A stretch of DNA of 64,000 nucleotides from Riptortus pedestris (GCA_019009955.1 CM032233.1:113520001-113584000), one strand, 5' to 3'. Positions 1 to 11,536 are shown, counted from the first letter of the stretch. The notes: a model not told the origin generated them from the letters alone. Numbers and translations: made by a program.

Positions 1-632
1 TAAGAGGCTCCTATAATTAAGCTTATATACCAATTTTAGAATTCATTAATTAAGAGGCTTCTATAAATAAGCTTATATACCAATTTTAGAGTTCATTAAT
101 TAAGAGGCTCCTATAAATAAGCTTATATACCAATTTTAGAATTCATAAATTAAGAGGCTCCTATAAAAAAGCTTATATACCAATTTTAGAATTCATAAAT
201 TAAGAGGCTCCTATAAAAAAGCATATATACCAATTTTAGAATTCATTAATTAAGAGGCTCCTATAAATAAGCTTATATACCAATTTTAGAATTCATTAAT
301 TAAGAGGCTCCTATAATTAAGCTTATATACCAATTTTAGAATTCATTAATTAAGAGGCTCCTATAAATAAGCTTATATACTAATTTTAGAATTCATTAAT
401 TAAGAGGCTCCTATAAATAAGCTTATATACAAATTTTAAAATTCATTAAGTAAGAGGCTCCTATAAAAAAGCTTATATACCAATTTTAGAATTCATTAAT
501 TAAGAGGCTCCTATAAATAAGCTTATATACCAATTTTAGAATTCATTAATTAAGAGGCTCCTATAAAAAGCTTATATAACCAATTTGAGAATTCATTAAT
601 TTAGAGGCTCCTGTAAATAAACTTATACATAA
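1..632. repeat. 50-bp tandem satellite, window starts inside it
   Basis: About 12.6 head-to-tail units of 50 bp fill this stretch, each beginning TAAGAGGCTCCTATAA and containing AAGCTTATATAC and usually GAATTC. Most units differ at only one to four positions. The last unit decays after about 630. The array begins at base 1, so it probably extends out of the window. No coding potential. Confidence 0.97.
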
Positions 633-1155
633 TTATTTACATTTTCTTTCGCTGCATTTCATTTACTTTTTCTACGACCAATTTGTTTTCCTTTTTATTA
701 TCAATTAAAAACATACTTCATATTGATCTTGAGTGAAATATTTAATATGCTAATAGTAGGTACCCATTTTTTATTCTCTATTATATTCTTAAAAGTCAAT
801 ACGCCAGAGTGAAATATACTTTTTTATTTTAGCCTAATTCTGTTTAAACAAATAACGATGTTCAGAAAGACTTTTGGGCTCTTAATAAGAACTTAACTTC
901 AGCAGTTGAGAAATATCACCAATATCAAATTTTAAGTAGGTATATTTTTGTATAAGTCATTTTTTTTTGTATGCTAGTTAATAGATCATAGATGCATTAA
1001 CGTTTTTCAGTGTTTTTATTGGCCTCTTACAACAATTGGGTTTAAATATTTATATCTACCGAATTTCTGATCGATTCGTCTGGATGAGATCATTCTTGTT
1101 AAAACGGATTGGGGATGTCTGTTATTTTGTACAATTTCTAAATGTTTTTTTTCCT
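633..1155. other. AT-rich stretch without recognised feature
   Basis: No repeat family seen elsewhere in the window and no credible gene. The single short open frame near 1036-1245 has low-complexity composition and continues into the LINE fragment that follows. Confidence 0.5.
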
Positions 1156-2100
1156 GTTTTTCACGCAGAGTATCCCTCTAACGTGGGAATTTATTTAAAT
1201 GTGGATACTAGACACATTTCAGTATTACATTATAATATTTCTTAAATAATAATTATAAACATTATAAAACAATAAAAATAAATAAAAAAGTAAATAAATT
1301 AAATAAATAAATAAAATAAAACATATGTAAACATTACATGTGTATAATAGTAGGTGTAGATCTACAAAATGATGTCCAATTCTTGAATAAATGCATTAAA
1401 TCCCTTATTGAATTTGAGTAAACGTTTCGGTTTGTCCGTCGGCTAAGTTCCGTTTTGTAAAGTAATATACTTGATGAGTCTTGCTCTTGGTCTGTCAAGT
1501 AATATACAGTCATATAAGAGGTGGTTATATGTCTGTATAGTCTCATTGTCACATTTGCATGTATTTGTGTTTGTTAGTTTGAATTTGTACAAGTAGCTTT
1601 TTGTAGGTCCATGTTCTGATATAAATTGTATTTATTTAGAATTGCTAAGTGTTATTTTTTGTCTCTGGTGTATAGCTTGGTGTCTTATGTAATTGTCGTC
1701 CTTTAGTAGTGTTTGTCCATCTTTTGTCCCATTTTTATAATATTCGTCTATCAAAAGAGTTTTAATGGTATGTTTACTCAATTTAGAGTATGTAATAGGT
1801 ATTGATTCATCTCATGAAGCTGTATTTGTGTCTTCTGTATCATTTCCTAAATTTCCTGAGTATCCTTTTATCCATGCTATTGCCACCATTACATTCTTCT
1901 ATCAACATAGTGTAATTAATCTTCTGAAATTTTGCGTCCGCATAGATTATACATGTCTCTTTGTCACTTAAAATGTCGTGGAGTGTTTTGAGTGCCTCAG
2001 TAATTGCAAGGTTTTTGGCTGATTATCAGTACATAGTGCTGGTAGTCTGTATTGTCCTCTCTGTATAATATTGCCGATCCTAATCTTTATAGATCTTTTT
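1156..2100 (-). mobile_element. 3' fragment of a LINE with RNase H (copy 2)
   Basis: Read on the minus strand this matches the 3' third of the LINE at 26390-29172. Both share the stretch starting TTATACAGAGAGGACAATAC, the RNase H alignment around CACTCAAAACACT, the WIKG-like block before the RNase H end, the cysteine-rich C-terminal region, an AT-rich 3' UTR, and the 3' end containing GAGGGATACTCTGCGTG. All frames are broken by stops and small indels, so it is a dead 5'-truncated copy, as target-primed reverse transcription usually leaves. It lies opposite in strand to the longer copy. Clade is uncertain (I, LOA or R1 group). Confidence 0.8.
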
Positions 2101-2158
2101 GGATCAATTGTTTAAATATATTTTAAATTAATTACGTTATTCATCTAGCTCATTACTA

Positions 2159-2161
<3 letters not shown>

Positions 2162-2192
<31 letters not shown>

Positions 2193-2230
2193 TTCCCACT
2201 CCCTCTCCCTCTCCCTCTCCGTCCCTCTCC
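2162..2230. repeat. (CT)n and (CCCTCT)n tract
   Basis: A CT dinucleotide run grades into CCCTCT units. It is the first of three CT tracts upstream of the CpG-rich island; GA/CT repeats are common in insect promoters as GAGA-factor sites, but nothing here proves that role. Confidence 0.95.
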
Positions 2231-2487
2231 TATTCTTTACCTCTTTGTCTATCTATTTATCTTATTCGTTCTCTTTCTCACTACCTTTTCAATCCCTTCC
2301 TCTATCTGTCTCCAAGTTGGACTGTATGTCCCTTCCTCTCTCCCTGACCGGCCGCATTTTCACCGTCCCTCTCCCTGTTCGACTGTATACATCTTTCCTT
2401 CACTTTTTTCACCTTTTTCCTCTTATTCCTTAAATATATTTCCTACTCTTACTCACACGCCTCTCTTGCTGTCTGTCACCCCCCCCC

Positions 2488-2491
<4 letters not shown>
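2231..2491. other. Pyrimidine-rich spacer with C-run
   Basis: Pyrimidine-rich DNA with scattered CCCTCTC motifs and a C-run at 2479-2489. The open frames here come from low-complexity composition. Confidence 0.6.
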
Positions 2492-2564
<73 letters not shown>

Positions 2565-2572
2565 GTCTCTCT
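2492..2572. repeat. (CT)n microsatellite
   Basis: About 40 CT units, the last few interrupted by G. It yields a spurious Arg-Glu repeat frame on the minus strand. Confidence 0.98.
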
Positions 2573-2638
2573 CGCTTACCCCATTTTCTCTCCTCCATTC
2601 TCACTCTGGATGAATTTCTTCTAAGACTTGACTCTTCA

Positions 2639-2641
<3 letters not shown>

Positions 2642-2693
<52 letters not shown>
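2642..2693. repeat. (CT)n microsatellite
   Basis: About 26 CT units, third tract of the cluster. Confidence 0.98.
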
Positions 2694-2697
<4 letters not shown>

Positions 2698-2839
2698 AAC
2701 CATAAACTTAAAACGTTAAAACATTACTATGCTTTGCTGCAAAATTTGTAGTTTTGTATTAGGCATAATGTGTTACATACATTAACGGTTTACAAAAATA
2801 TCTTGAATTAGCCGACAAAAGAAAATAAGTTACGTATGT

Positions 2840-3450
2840 GTCCGGGCCTATTTATCCGCTGTGGGAATAGGAAGAAAGATAGAATATGGTGGCGGGGTGT
2901 GGATTGGGAGTCGGATAAGGATTTGGCTGAATGTCGAGCGGCGAAACCAGATGGCTTATTTTCTTTTTAAAGCGGCTGCTGATAAAGTCTGTAGAGGCGG
3001 GGATTGGAGGGGCTTTGCAAGTGGGGTGAACCGGCGGCTGCTGGGGTGGCCCTGACTCATCCAGATTGATTATCTGGTTGTTTTGGGGTAGCCGCTTTGA
3101 TTAAAATATTGTTAATACATATTCGGAAGTCGAGCTGAGGGGGGTGGGGGGGGGGTGAGTTGGGGCGGCCAAAGGGGGAATGAGGGGGTGGGGCCCGGGT
3201 GACAGGGTTGCCTAGCGACAGCAGGATTGATTGGCTCTCTACAGCAATGGCCGTCCTTTTGTTGTGGCTCGTATCGCTTTCACACGTCAGCCTCCTCCCG
3301 TCGCCGACTCCCTTAAATTAAAACAGATTCCCGGCTGAAGCCCCACCTCAGCCGGCAGATCTAGGTTTTTGGTGAAAATTCACTCAGCCTTCCCCCCAGA
3401 CACCTCTCTACCTCGCCAAACCTCCGAACGGCAGAAGTAGATTTCTCACT
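2840..3450. promoter_or_regulatory. CpG-rich, promoter-like island with X-box and CCAAT box
   Basis: This 0.6 kb is far richer in G, C and CpG than anything nearby and belongs to no repeat family seen in the window. It contains GTTGCCTAGCGAC at 3207-3219, which fits the RFX X-box consensus RYYNYY-N(1)-RRNRAC exactly, and an inverted CCAAT box (ATTGG at 3230-3234) eleven bases later. G-runs occur at 3139-3215. CT tracts flank it on one side. This combination suggests a promoter or first exon of a gene whose body lies outside the window or in undetected small exons; RFX sites are known from ciliary gene promoters. A small open frame (2861-3055) is present but resembles nothing known. Confidence 0.4.
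3207..3219. promoter_or_regulatory. RFX X-box candidate
   Basis: GTTGCC T AGCGAC: both half-sites match the consensus, with a one-base spacer. One such match could arise by chance; the nearby CCAAT box and CpG-rich context raise its weight. Confidence 0.4.
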
Positions 3451-3631
3451 TATGTATACTCTCCCTATCCACTCTTCAAACTGAACTCCCTCATCCTGAA
3501 ATTCCTGCTCCATTCATTGATTTTACGCATACGAATCAAAATACCTCTTATCTATAATATATCCTACACTTATCAGGCATATAAAACTTTTTGGCATATT
3601 ACTTTCAAATGAAGAACAACGAAACGTTTTT

Positions 3632-4270
3632 TCAGATTTAGCTTATAGAAGCTAGTGAGGTTTTGCTCAAGATGGAATTTTAGAAACATTTCTTCTAATA
3701 TCCATCGATCCTACCCGGAAGATAACAAAAATGAGGTCCGTTTAAAATTGTCATATTTATATTTGTCTGCTAACGCTCAAGGTTCACAATTTTTGTCTGA
3801 TCATTACAAAACTCCATTTTTAAACATTTCATGTAAAAATGAAGATCAAGTTCGTTAACGGCTAAAATCGGACTAGTGGGAGGAAGGGGGGTTAAAGGGG
3901 AGAATTTCGAAAATTCGGTGTATCTCTGTTGTTATGCGTCGGATCGAAAAATCGTATATAATAAATCTTACTGCAATTGTAATGTTCTATAAATGTTGTT
4001 ATATGCGTTTTTTTTTCGTTTTTTTTTCAATATCTTCATTATAAATACGATATTTACATTTCTCAGTTTTCGGTCTTGATTAAACCCCCACTCCTACTCA
4101 TGTCATATTAACAATAAGCTTTTATATTATGAAGCAATTTATTTGACCCCTAAATACCAAATATTGTTCTCATTTAACTTTTACATTTTGAGATAAATGC
4201 AAATACGTGACGCATGTGGGAAATCTCCTTAGTTAATGGACTTAACTGCTTAGTTAGTTGATGGACTTTC
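3632..4270 (+). mobile_element. Family A copy, variant C, degraded
   Basis: Starts in a decayed 5' palindrome, then ATCCATCGATCCTACCCGG, the GGTCCGTTT block, a short AT stretch in place of a long (TA)n, the CTAACGCTCAAGG block, a G-rich tract at 3883-3900, the ATTCGGTGTATCTCTGTTG block and the variant C 3' half (CCCCCACTCCTACTCATGTC; TACCAAATATTGTTCTCATT). The 3' ATIR is recognisable (GTGGGAAATCTCCTTAG) but the hairpin is lost. Confidence 0.8.
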
Positions 4271-4817
4271 ATATATATTAAATTAACGAGAATTATAATA
4301 AGTAAAGTGGTATCTACGTCAGATTTTTATTTTTAGCTGTAAGAAAAATGAATGCCAGTATTTCATGCTTTTAATGGAGGAGGTAACACGCAGATGTGTC
4401 TACAATCTTAGGCGTTGTAAATGTCATTATCCAGGGTAAAAAGCTGTAAAATGTGTAGTAAAATCTAAAAGAAAAGTCATTTTCATTAGCCGTCTTTGGT
4501 ATAAGGCCATCGAGAGATTAAAGCGTTCTTCTAAAAATCATCTAGTCCAACTGGCTATATGTTTCACATTATTTTATGACACTTCAGGCAAACAATTTAT
4601 TTAAAATCGTCTGGTGTATGAGGTTTTTTCACAATTTTCTTAAATTATCACATGGGATTAAATCTGTCTGTTAGTACGAGAGAGAAATATATTGGAATTA
4701 TATAAATAGAAAGAAACATCTTTGTAGGTTCGTTAAGAAACAAAATAATGATAAAGGAATGAAATATAATGCATATAAAATATACGGGTTTTGGTTTAAG
4801 CTCCTCAGGAATTGTAA
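4271..4817. other. AT-rich stretch without recognised feature
   Basis: Nothing matches another repeat in the window, and there is no credible coding frame. Confidence 0.5.
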
Positions 4818-5409
4818 AAAAGTCCGTCACGCAGGGGCTGCGTAAACTAAGCAGATTTCCCACGTGAAGTTTTACAATAGAGAAATCTGCCTAATAATAA
4901 CAGTAGTAGTAACCTATTCTCACGAGGACGAATAGTTAGTGAAACGGCCACACTAGCGCTCGGTGGAAACTCCCGAACATAGCCGACCACACTCACAATA
5001 CAAATGCAAATATCTCGGTTAATATTAAAGATACAGAATAAATGTATAAAACAATATTTATAGTAAATTTAATTTGCAATAAGATTGATTCTATACAATT
5101 TTTCGATCCGAAGCATAATAACGGAGATATTTTGAATTTTCCAAAAATCCCCCCTTTAAACCCCCCTCCCACTGGTCCGATTTCAGCCATTAACGAACTT
5201 GCTCTTCTTTTTTACATAAAACGATTAAATTCCGAGTTTGGTAACGATCAGACAAAAGTTGCGACTGCTAGAGCGTTAACAGACAAATATATATATATAT
5301 AAAATTTTGAACGGACCTCATTTTCGTCATCTCCTGGGTAGGATCGATGGACATTTGAAGAAATTTTTCGAAACTCGCGTCATGAGTACGACTTCAATAG
5401 CTGCTAATA
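4818..5409 (-). mobile_element. Family A copy, variant A, nearly complete
   Basis: On the minus strand it ends with the intact tip GGGAAATCTGCTTAG, hairpin ACGCAGCCCCTGCGT and GACGGACTTTTT (4817-4862 in plus coordinates). The interior has all conserved blocks and a short (TA)n at 5287-5301. At the 5' end the palindrome has lost about 21 bases, leaving AGCTGCTAAT. Variant A is the 3' half carrying the GTTTCCGTAACTGTTCG-like block. The 86-codon frame across it is a by-product. Confidence 0.9.
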
Positions 5410-5552
5410 ATAAATGGTGCTAACAAGTTTCAAGGAAATCATTAATCGTTATAGCTAATATTGCCCAATGATATTTTTCACTGTAAACGGGAATTTAAGA
5501 AATTATTACTTAGCTTCTATTTGAATAATTTATAATAGCATCTGGAGTAGTT

Positions 5553-5692
5553 ATATTTATACAATTTCGAACGGACCTCATTTTCGTCTACTACTGGGTA
5601 GAATCGATGGATATTTGAGGAAGTGTTTCATGAGTCATGAGTACAACCTCAGTAGCTGATTTCTCTTGGGGGAAATCTGCTAAAATACAAAT
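5553..5692 (-). mobile_element. Family A 5'-end fragment
   Basis: Only the segment from GAACGGACCTCATTTTCGTC to the terminal palindrome (GATTTCTCTTGGGGGAAATC, slightly mutated) and GCTAAAA is present. Confidence 0.85.
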
Positions 5693-5924
5693 ATCTCAGT
5701 TACTATTCATGGTATAGAAAAATTGTTTATTTCACCAAAACCATAATCGATATTTATCCATTTAAATCAACGCTAATTATCGTTCATAGTCTTTAATGGC
5801 TGAAATCGGAACTGGGGAGGGAGGTGGGCGGTTAATGGATACTTATGAATCGGAAAAGAGACGAAGTTTGTGCCAAAACAGTAAATAGTATTTACACGAA
5901 TTCTATATTAAAACTAAAATATAT
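5693..5924. repeat. Jumbled family A scraps
   Basis: It holds a short minus-oriented ATATCTCAGTTACTATT block and a plus-oriented GGCTGAAATCGGAA/G-rich block joined out of order, so it is probably rearranged family A remains. Confidence 0.5.
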
Positions 5925-6364
5925 AAAAGTCCGTCACGCAGGGGCTGCGTAAACTAAGCAGATTTCCCACGTGAAGTTATACAATAGAGAAATCTCCACA
6001 GGAGAGCCGAACAGTTACGGCAAAGGTCCGAACTAGGTTTTGGCGGGAAATTCCAAAATCCGTTATCGGCCAAAATTTCATAAAAATGCAAATATCTCGG
6101 TTAACATTCAAAATATAGAATAAATGTAAATAAAAATATTTATATTAAATTTAATTTGCAATAAGATTGATTCTCTACAATTTTTCGATCCGACGTATAG
6201 TAACGGAGATATTTCGAATTTTCGAAAATTCTCCCCTCTAAACCCCCCTCCCCCTTGTCCGATTTCAGCCGTTAACAAACTTGATCTTTGTTTTTACTTA
6301 AAACGACTAAATATTGAGTTTGGTAATGATTAAACAATAATTGCGACCGCTAGAGCGGTATCAG

Positions 6365-6404
<40 letters not shown>

Positions 6405-6626
6405 TCGTATATATATACAGTTATGAACGCACCTCATTTTCGTCATCTCCAGGGTAGGATCGATGAACATTTGAAGAAAAATTTCGAAAATCGCACCATG
6501 AGTACAACCCAATGCTGTTTTCCCTTGGGAAAAAAACCAATTAAAAATTGGGAAAAAATTTTAAAAACCCCCAAGGATCGATGGACATTTGAAAAAAAAT
6601 TTCGAAAGCACTACCCCCAATGTTAA
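5925..6626 (-). mobile_element. Family A copy, variant A, with garbled 5' end
   Basis: Intact 3' tip (GTCCGTCACGCAGGGGCTGC at 5929), complete interior, and (TA)n at 6369-6404. At the 5' end the palindrome is altered and a degenerate second copy of the GGATCGATGGACATTTGAA block follows at 6575-6595, implying a local duplication or rearrangement. Confidence 0.85.
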
Positions 6627-6690
6627 AAACATCCGTCACGCAGGCGCTGGGTAAACTGAACAGATTTTTTCACGTACTGGTACAATATAC
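6627..6690 (-). mobile_element. Family A 3'-tip fragment
   Basis: Only the last roughly 60 bases of a copy remain (ATCCGTCACGCAGGCGCTGG...), immediately abutting the previous copy. Confidence 0.7.
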
Positions 6691-6716
6691 AAGATCTCAT
6701 CTCTCAACACTTGATT

Positions 6717-7720
6717 TGAGGTTGAAGAAACCATGGCAAGTGCTTGTTACACAGAAATAAGGTGACAAGGAGACTTTAAGAGATTATATAGTGGCTAACT
6801 AAAGACAGCACCCTTACGTTTACGAGTTATGTGCTCTTTTTAAATGTTTTGACGAAATTTTGATTATCGTGTGTAAGATGTATTGACACATTCAGAAATT
6901 TATAACTTGAATGATAAGTAATAGAACATTTGGAACCAAGTTCCCAGTAAATTGGAGAGGATGGGGCTATTAAAAAATCAATGACTTGCGTTCTAATTTC
7001 TTTTAAATAAAAAAAAATTGAACCACATTGGAAAACTTTCCATGATAATTGAAGACTTTTCAAGCTATCATTTATAGAATTACGATCAGAAGATCTTGGC
7101 CTACCTAGTATATGTGTACTCAACAAATTGCGTATTGAATTCACAATGAATCATAGAATTTTTTCGAAGGATCATAATTAAGCGTGCCTCAAAACCTGTT
7201 GGAGAGATCCACTCGTTACCCAATTGCAATTTACTTTTCCCATTACATTCTTTTCATCGCCTTCGTGGGTATATTTTAGCTATTTCCCTTAAGGAAAATC
7301 AGCTATAGAGGTCGTACGAATATCGCAAGTTTTTCTTCGTATGTCCATTGATAGTAGATCCTAGTAGATGACGAAAATGAGGTCTGTTCAAAATTATATA
7401 TATTTTATATATAATATATATATATATATATAGTATATATATATATACACCTATCTCTTTATATTTGTCTGTTTAACCGTTTTTAGTCCGGTCAGCAATA
7501 TAAGTCTTGTCATGAAGTGCCAAAAATTGATATTTACCAACCGTTTTATATAAAAAGAAAGACCCGAAGAAGAAGAGTCCGTTAACTGCTGAAATCGGAC
7601 TAGGGGATTTAGAGGGATAGAATTTCGAAAATTATTAATATCTATAGATCGAAAAATTGCATAGAACCAATCTTATTGCAAATGTAATGTTCTATAAATA
7701 TTTTTATATACATGTTTTCT
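6717..7720 (+). repeat. Direct segmental duplication, left copy
   Basis: Matches 12174-13003 in the same orientation and block order: GGCAAGTGCTTGTTACA, GGAGACTTTAAGAGATTATA, CCTTACGTTTACGAGTT, TGTTGGAGAGATCCACTCGT, then the same family A insertion at the same junction after GTGGGTATATTTT. Because unrelated flanking DNA and the insertion junction are shared, this is duplication of a locus, not two transposon insertions. This copy is longer; the right copy has several deletions. Confidence 0.85.
7278..7720 (+). mobile_element. Family A copy in left duplicate, 3' truncated
   Basis: Palindrome (TTTCCCTTAAGGAAAATC), the GGTCGTACGAAT block, an interrupted (TA)n at 7399-7447, then the interior up to TGTAATGTTCTATAAAT; the 3' half is missing after about 7720. 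Confidence 0.8.
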
Positions 7721-7739
7721 TATCTATGACAAAACATGA

Positions 7740-8503
7740 TAAGTAAAATAGGGTAAGGAAGTACGGTTACTGCAGGCTGACAACGAGAAAGTACGACTAA
7801 CTCCCTTAGTACTTGAGTTACGAAAAAAATGCATAGAACAATAATTGTAGAGCGTCAGTAGCTTAACTAGATTGATCCCATAAACTGTTTTGATCCGACT
7901 CATAATAACGGAAATATTTTGAATTTTCAAATTCCCCTCCCTCTCGAACACCTCCCCCCCATCTATTCCTTATCCGATTACTGTCAATCACAAATATGTA
8001 CTTTAGTGTTAGGTAAAACGCTTAAATATAGATTAGGGTATAGATCAAGTCATTTTCGAGACAAGAACGTAATACCTAAATTGATGACGTCATTGCACAA
8101 AGTATCTAGCATAATAAAGATTCCATGGAGACAATATTTGGTATTTAAACTTAGAATAATGTGGGTCATGTTATACAGCTAATTGTTAATGACATGAGTA
8201 GGAATGGGGGGGGGGTTATTGAAAGCTGAAAAATAAAAAAAAATGAAATATATCGGCTAATATTCATGATAGTGCAAATACGTATAAAACAACATTAATA
8301 GGTAATAATATTGTCAATAAGATTGGTTCTGTACACTTTTTCGATCCAACGTATAATAACGAAGATATTTCGAATTCTCGAAAATATCCCCTTCTAAACA
8401 CCAAGTTTCATCCGTTAAACTTGATCTTCATTTTTACGTAGAACGTTTAAATATCGAGTTTAGTAACGAATTGACAAAACTTGTGACTGAGTAAGCGTTA
8501 AAA

Positions 8504-8505
<2 letters not shown>
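7740..8505 (-). mobile_element. Diverged family A copy
   Basis: The block order is that of a minus-strand variant C copy (TGACATGAGTAGGAATGG near 8190; GATTGGTTCTGTACACTTTT; AACGTATAATAACGAAGATA; TTAAACTTGATCTTCATTTT), but it carries an extra upstream module that also repeats the TTTTGATCCGACTCATAATA / AAATATTTTGAATTTTCAAA blocks. The same doubled arrangement recurs at 61740-62305 and in part at 58425, so it may be a fourth subfamily. Confidence 0.65.
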
Positions 8506-8563
<58 letters not shown>

Positions 8564-8580
8564 AATATAATAAATATATA

Positions 8581-8617
<37 letters not shown>
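8505..8617. repeat. Compound (CA)n(TA)n microsatellite of family A
   Basis: About 26 CA units then interrupted TA units, at the site where other family A copies carry (TA)n. The sequence beyond 8617 is not the expected family A 5' end. Confidence 0.95.
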
Positions 8618-8620
<3 letters not shown>

Positions 8621-8654
8621 GTGTTGATGTTTTCCACCATAATATATGTAACAA

Positions 8655-8960
8655 GAACATAATAGCTTTAACAAAATATAACAATAATTGTAATAACACA
8701 TAACACAATATATAACAATAGCAATAACAGTTGTAACATAATAAAATAAACGATAAATTCAATAACATAATAGCCTTTCATATAACATGAATATAGCTTT
8801 AATAAAATGTAGCATTGGTTGTGATAACACACAGCAATAAATGTTGTAACATAATATATATATAACAATAACATAATAGTTTTAACAAAATATAGCAATA
8901 ATTGTAATAACACATAACAATAACAGTTGTAACATAATAAAATAGCAATAACATAATAAC
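8655..8960. repeat. Degenerate tandem repeat of about 100 bp, three units
   Basis: Units share ACATAATAG, TTTAACAAAATATA, CAATAATTGTAATAACACA and CAGTTGTAACATAATA, with insertions and a variable TA stretch. AT-rich; the open frames here are composition artefacts. Confidence 0.75.
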
Positions 8961-9860
8961 TTTTTTCTGTAATCGTTGAATAATGGTAACATTACTAAAC
9001 TGAAATGAGTTAAGAAAGTGAAACATTTTGCAATAGAGTGAAGAAAGTGAATTGCCTTCTTAATTAGTAATAAGTATAAATTAAAAAAATAATTTGAAGT
9101 TGGAAATTAAATGCTTTTAAATGTTTCTTAACATTGTAAGAATTTATTTTAACAAAATAAATTGAAATGTGAATGAATTATTGGTGGAAATAATCAATAT
9201 ATTTTAAAATTTAAATATAATAATAATTACCTTCCTTGTTTATAACCTGCACTTGTTTATAACTGCACTACTTCACAATCATCACTAGTTGTTTTATAAC
9301 TATGCTTATAACCTTTCACAAACATGCTTATAACCTACCAAAAAACAAAATAAATGTAATATTACACTCGTGACGAAAGTAGAATTTACAACTCTCGTGA
9401 AATTACCACACTCGCTTCCCTCGTGTGGGTAAACGTTTCAAAAATTTTTAAAAAAAAAAAAATTTTAAACCTAGAGTTATTATATTATCACTATAGAAAC
9501 TTCTAATATAATAGCTAGAATAATAATTATAATATAGTTCAACAAACATAAGACAATATACTGTAGATATACAAAAACATAAGGCTGTGGCCCTGCTCAA
9601 TGTAAACAGACCAGGGAAGGTTACTGTAACCAGTAACTCTAGTGCAATATGTATAGTAATTTTTAAGTATCTTTAGTCTTGGTAAGTAAAAATAGCATAA
9701 ACACCTCCTGTTACACTCTAATTTAACAACAATGTGCAATATTATAAAGTAGCACCTGTATTTTTACAGCCCTGAAGAAGAGAAAATAAAATTCTCGAAA
9801 TATCGGCATAAACTAAGGACTTTTTTTCCACCAACATTGACCAAACCTCCATAAAAACAC

Positions 9861-9863
<3 letters not shown>
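8961..9863. other. AT-rich stretch, possible Penelope-type 3' end motif
   Basis: Mostly featureless AT-rich DNA with imperfect repeats of CTTATAACC between 9237 and 9335. At 9769-9810 a block reading CCTGAAGAAGAG...CTCGAAATATCGGC resembles the DNA often seen at 3' ends of Penelope-like elements, but no coding part is recognisable. Confidence 0.35.

Positions 9864-9911
<48 letters not shown>
9864..9911. repeat. (TA)n microsatellite
   Basis: About 24 TA units followed by a T-rich run and, from 10080, A-rich low-complexity DNA. Confidence 0.97.
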
Positions 9912-9916
<5 letters not shown>

Positions 9917-10170
9917 CTTTTTTTATTATTTTTTTTTATATTTTTTTTTTTGCACATTACCCATGCACAAAGGGCGTTTATTTGCTACATGTACCATACT
10001 ATTACAGTATATAACATGTATGTTCTTAATACATAGTGTTTTGTATACAAGAAATGTTTATAAATTTGTTCTTGAAGTTAATAAAAGAAATAAATTAAAT
10101 AGAAAAAAAAAATAAAAAAAAATGATAAAGAAAAAAAAAATGAAAAACAAAAAAAGATAAATAAAAAACG

Positions 10171-10173
10171 TAC

Positions 10174-10217
<44 letters not shown>

Positions 10218-10340
10218 TATTTTAAACTCACCTGATTTTCGTCATCTACTAGGAAGGTTGATGGATATTTGAAGAAATTCTTCAAAAATCGCGTCGACAG
10301 TACAACCTCAATAGCTGATTTCCCTTAAGGGATGTCTGCT
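10171..10340 (-). mobile_element. Family A 5'-end fragment with (TA)n
   Basis: (TA)n at 10171-10211, then CTGATTTTCGTCATCTACTA, the CGCGTCGACAGTACAACCTC block and the terminal palindrome with GCTAAAA. Everything on the far side of the microsatellite is absent. Confidence 0.85.
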
Positions 10341-11536
10341 AAAAGGACATTGAGGAAGGACGATTTCCTGCCATGGAGAAATGAATGGATATTCCTCATT
10401 GCGTGAATGTTATGTTCACTCGACAAGGAAATATGAAGCCTTTGTCCGACGCACACTGGAGCGATCCTTCAGTAATGTTGGACATTGGGGGAAAAAACAA
10501 AAGTTTTAATTTGGGATTTTGATTGTATTGTTAGTACCACATTAACCCTTCTCAATTGAGGATATTGGTTTTTAGCCATATTATTGCAATGGTTTTTACA
10601 TAATGCCTGGTTATAATTGCTATGTTAAAAAAAGCCTTGGCTAATTAAATTCATCGTGAACTCTTATTTCATTTTATAAATTATTGACGCGTCTAGTACA
10701 CATTAAGGGTATTATAACAAATCAAAAACTGGAACAAAAGGTTTTTAAAATTCCTCTAATTTTTTTTTTTTTTTTACATCGAGCTGAAAATAATTTTATT
10801 TAATTGAATTCGCAAATCGCTCGTATTTGCTTGAAGAAATACTACTTGGCATGCTTTTAGGAGTATATTGTCTTATTTACAACGTCGTCAGATCTTGCCT
10901 AAACTTGCCTATTCATTAAATATTTTACTTTTAGTGTTAACACTTTCGATGCGGAAGACGTATTATACCTCCCGCGGACCTTTCCCAACTACGTACGGTG
11001 TATCACATTTAAGGCCAACACTTAACTACGAATGCGATCGCTTAGAAACAATATCTTCGGAAGTAAAAGAACTTCTAATTGAAAAATAAAAAACATTTGA
11101 AATTTTAGAAATGTTAGATATTCTTCCAGCTTACAAATTCTCATTATTAAATTAAATACACAGATTTTTATTTATTTATTTAATTTTTATTCTAGATATA
11201 TTTTTGTTTACAATTTTAGTATTGCGTTTGTGAACTTCACTTTATTAAAAAAATAAAAATTTATAAAACATATGTTGATATTATGTGTCTACAAATCACA
11301 ATTCTCTACTTAGTAAGCGATACACAATCTGTATGTACACATTTAAAATTCATCCAACCGTTATATCGCATCTGGCCAAATTGCTGATGAGGTAGTTCAA
11401 TGGAGTATTGGATGTGCTTTAAAATGACACCAGAATCAATATTCTAGGAGCAGTAGAAACGGAGATATTAATGAATGTCCGGCTTACCCTATCACTCGCT
11501 CCAGTGTGCGACGGTCAGACAATGTACCAAGATTAA
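10341..11536. other. Mostly unique stretch with a long-range inverted repeat
   Basis: A 73-codon open frame at 10868-11089 resembles no family I know. GACGCACACTGGAGCGA at 10451-10467 is matched inverted at 11494-11510, about 1.05 kb apart, possibly the TIRs of a small DNA transposon. Confidence 0.35.

Noticed and set aside
1..632. Telomeric or subtelomeric end
   Set aside because: No TTAGG or TTAGGG repeats; the satellite alone does not indicate a chromosome end.
2476..2703. Arg-Glu repeat protein
   Set aside because: Translation of CT microsatellites.
8434..9026. Tyr/Ile/Cys-Val repeat frames
   Set aside because: Translations of CA/TA tracts and of the AT-rich tandem repeat.
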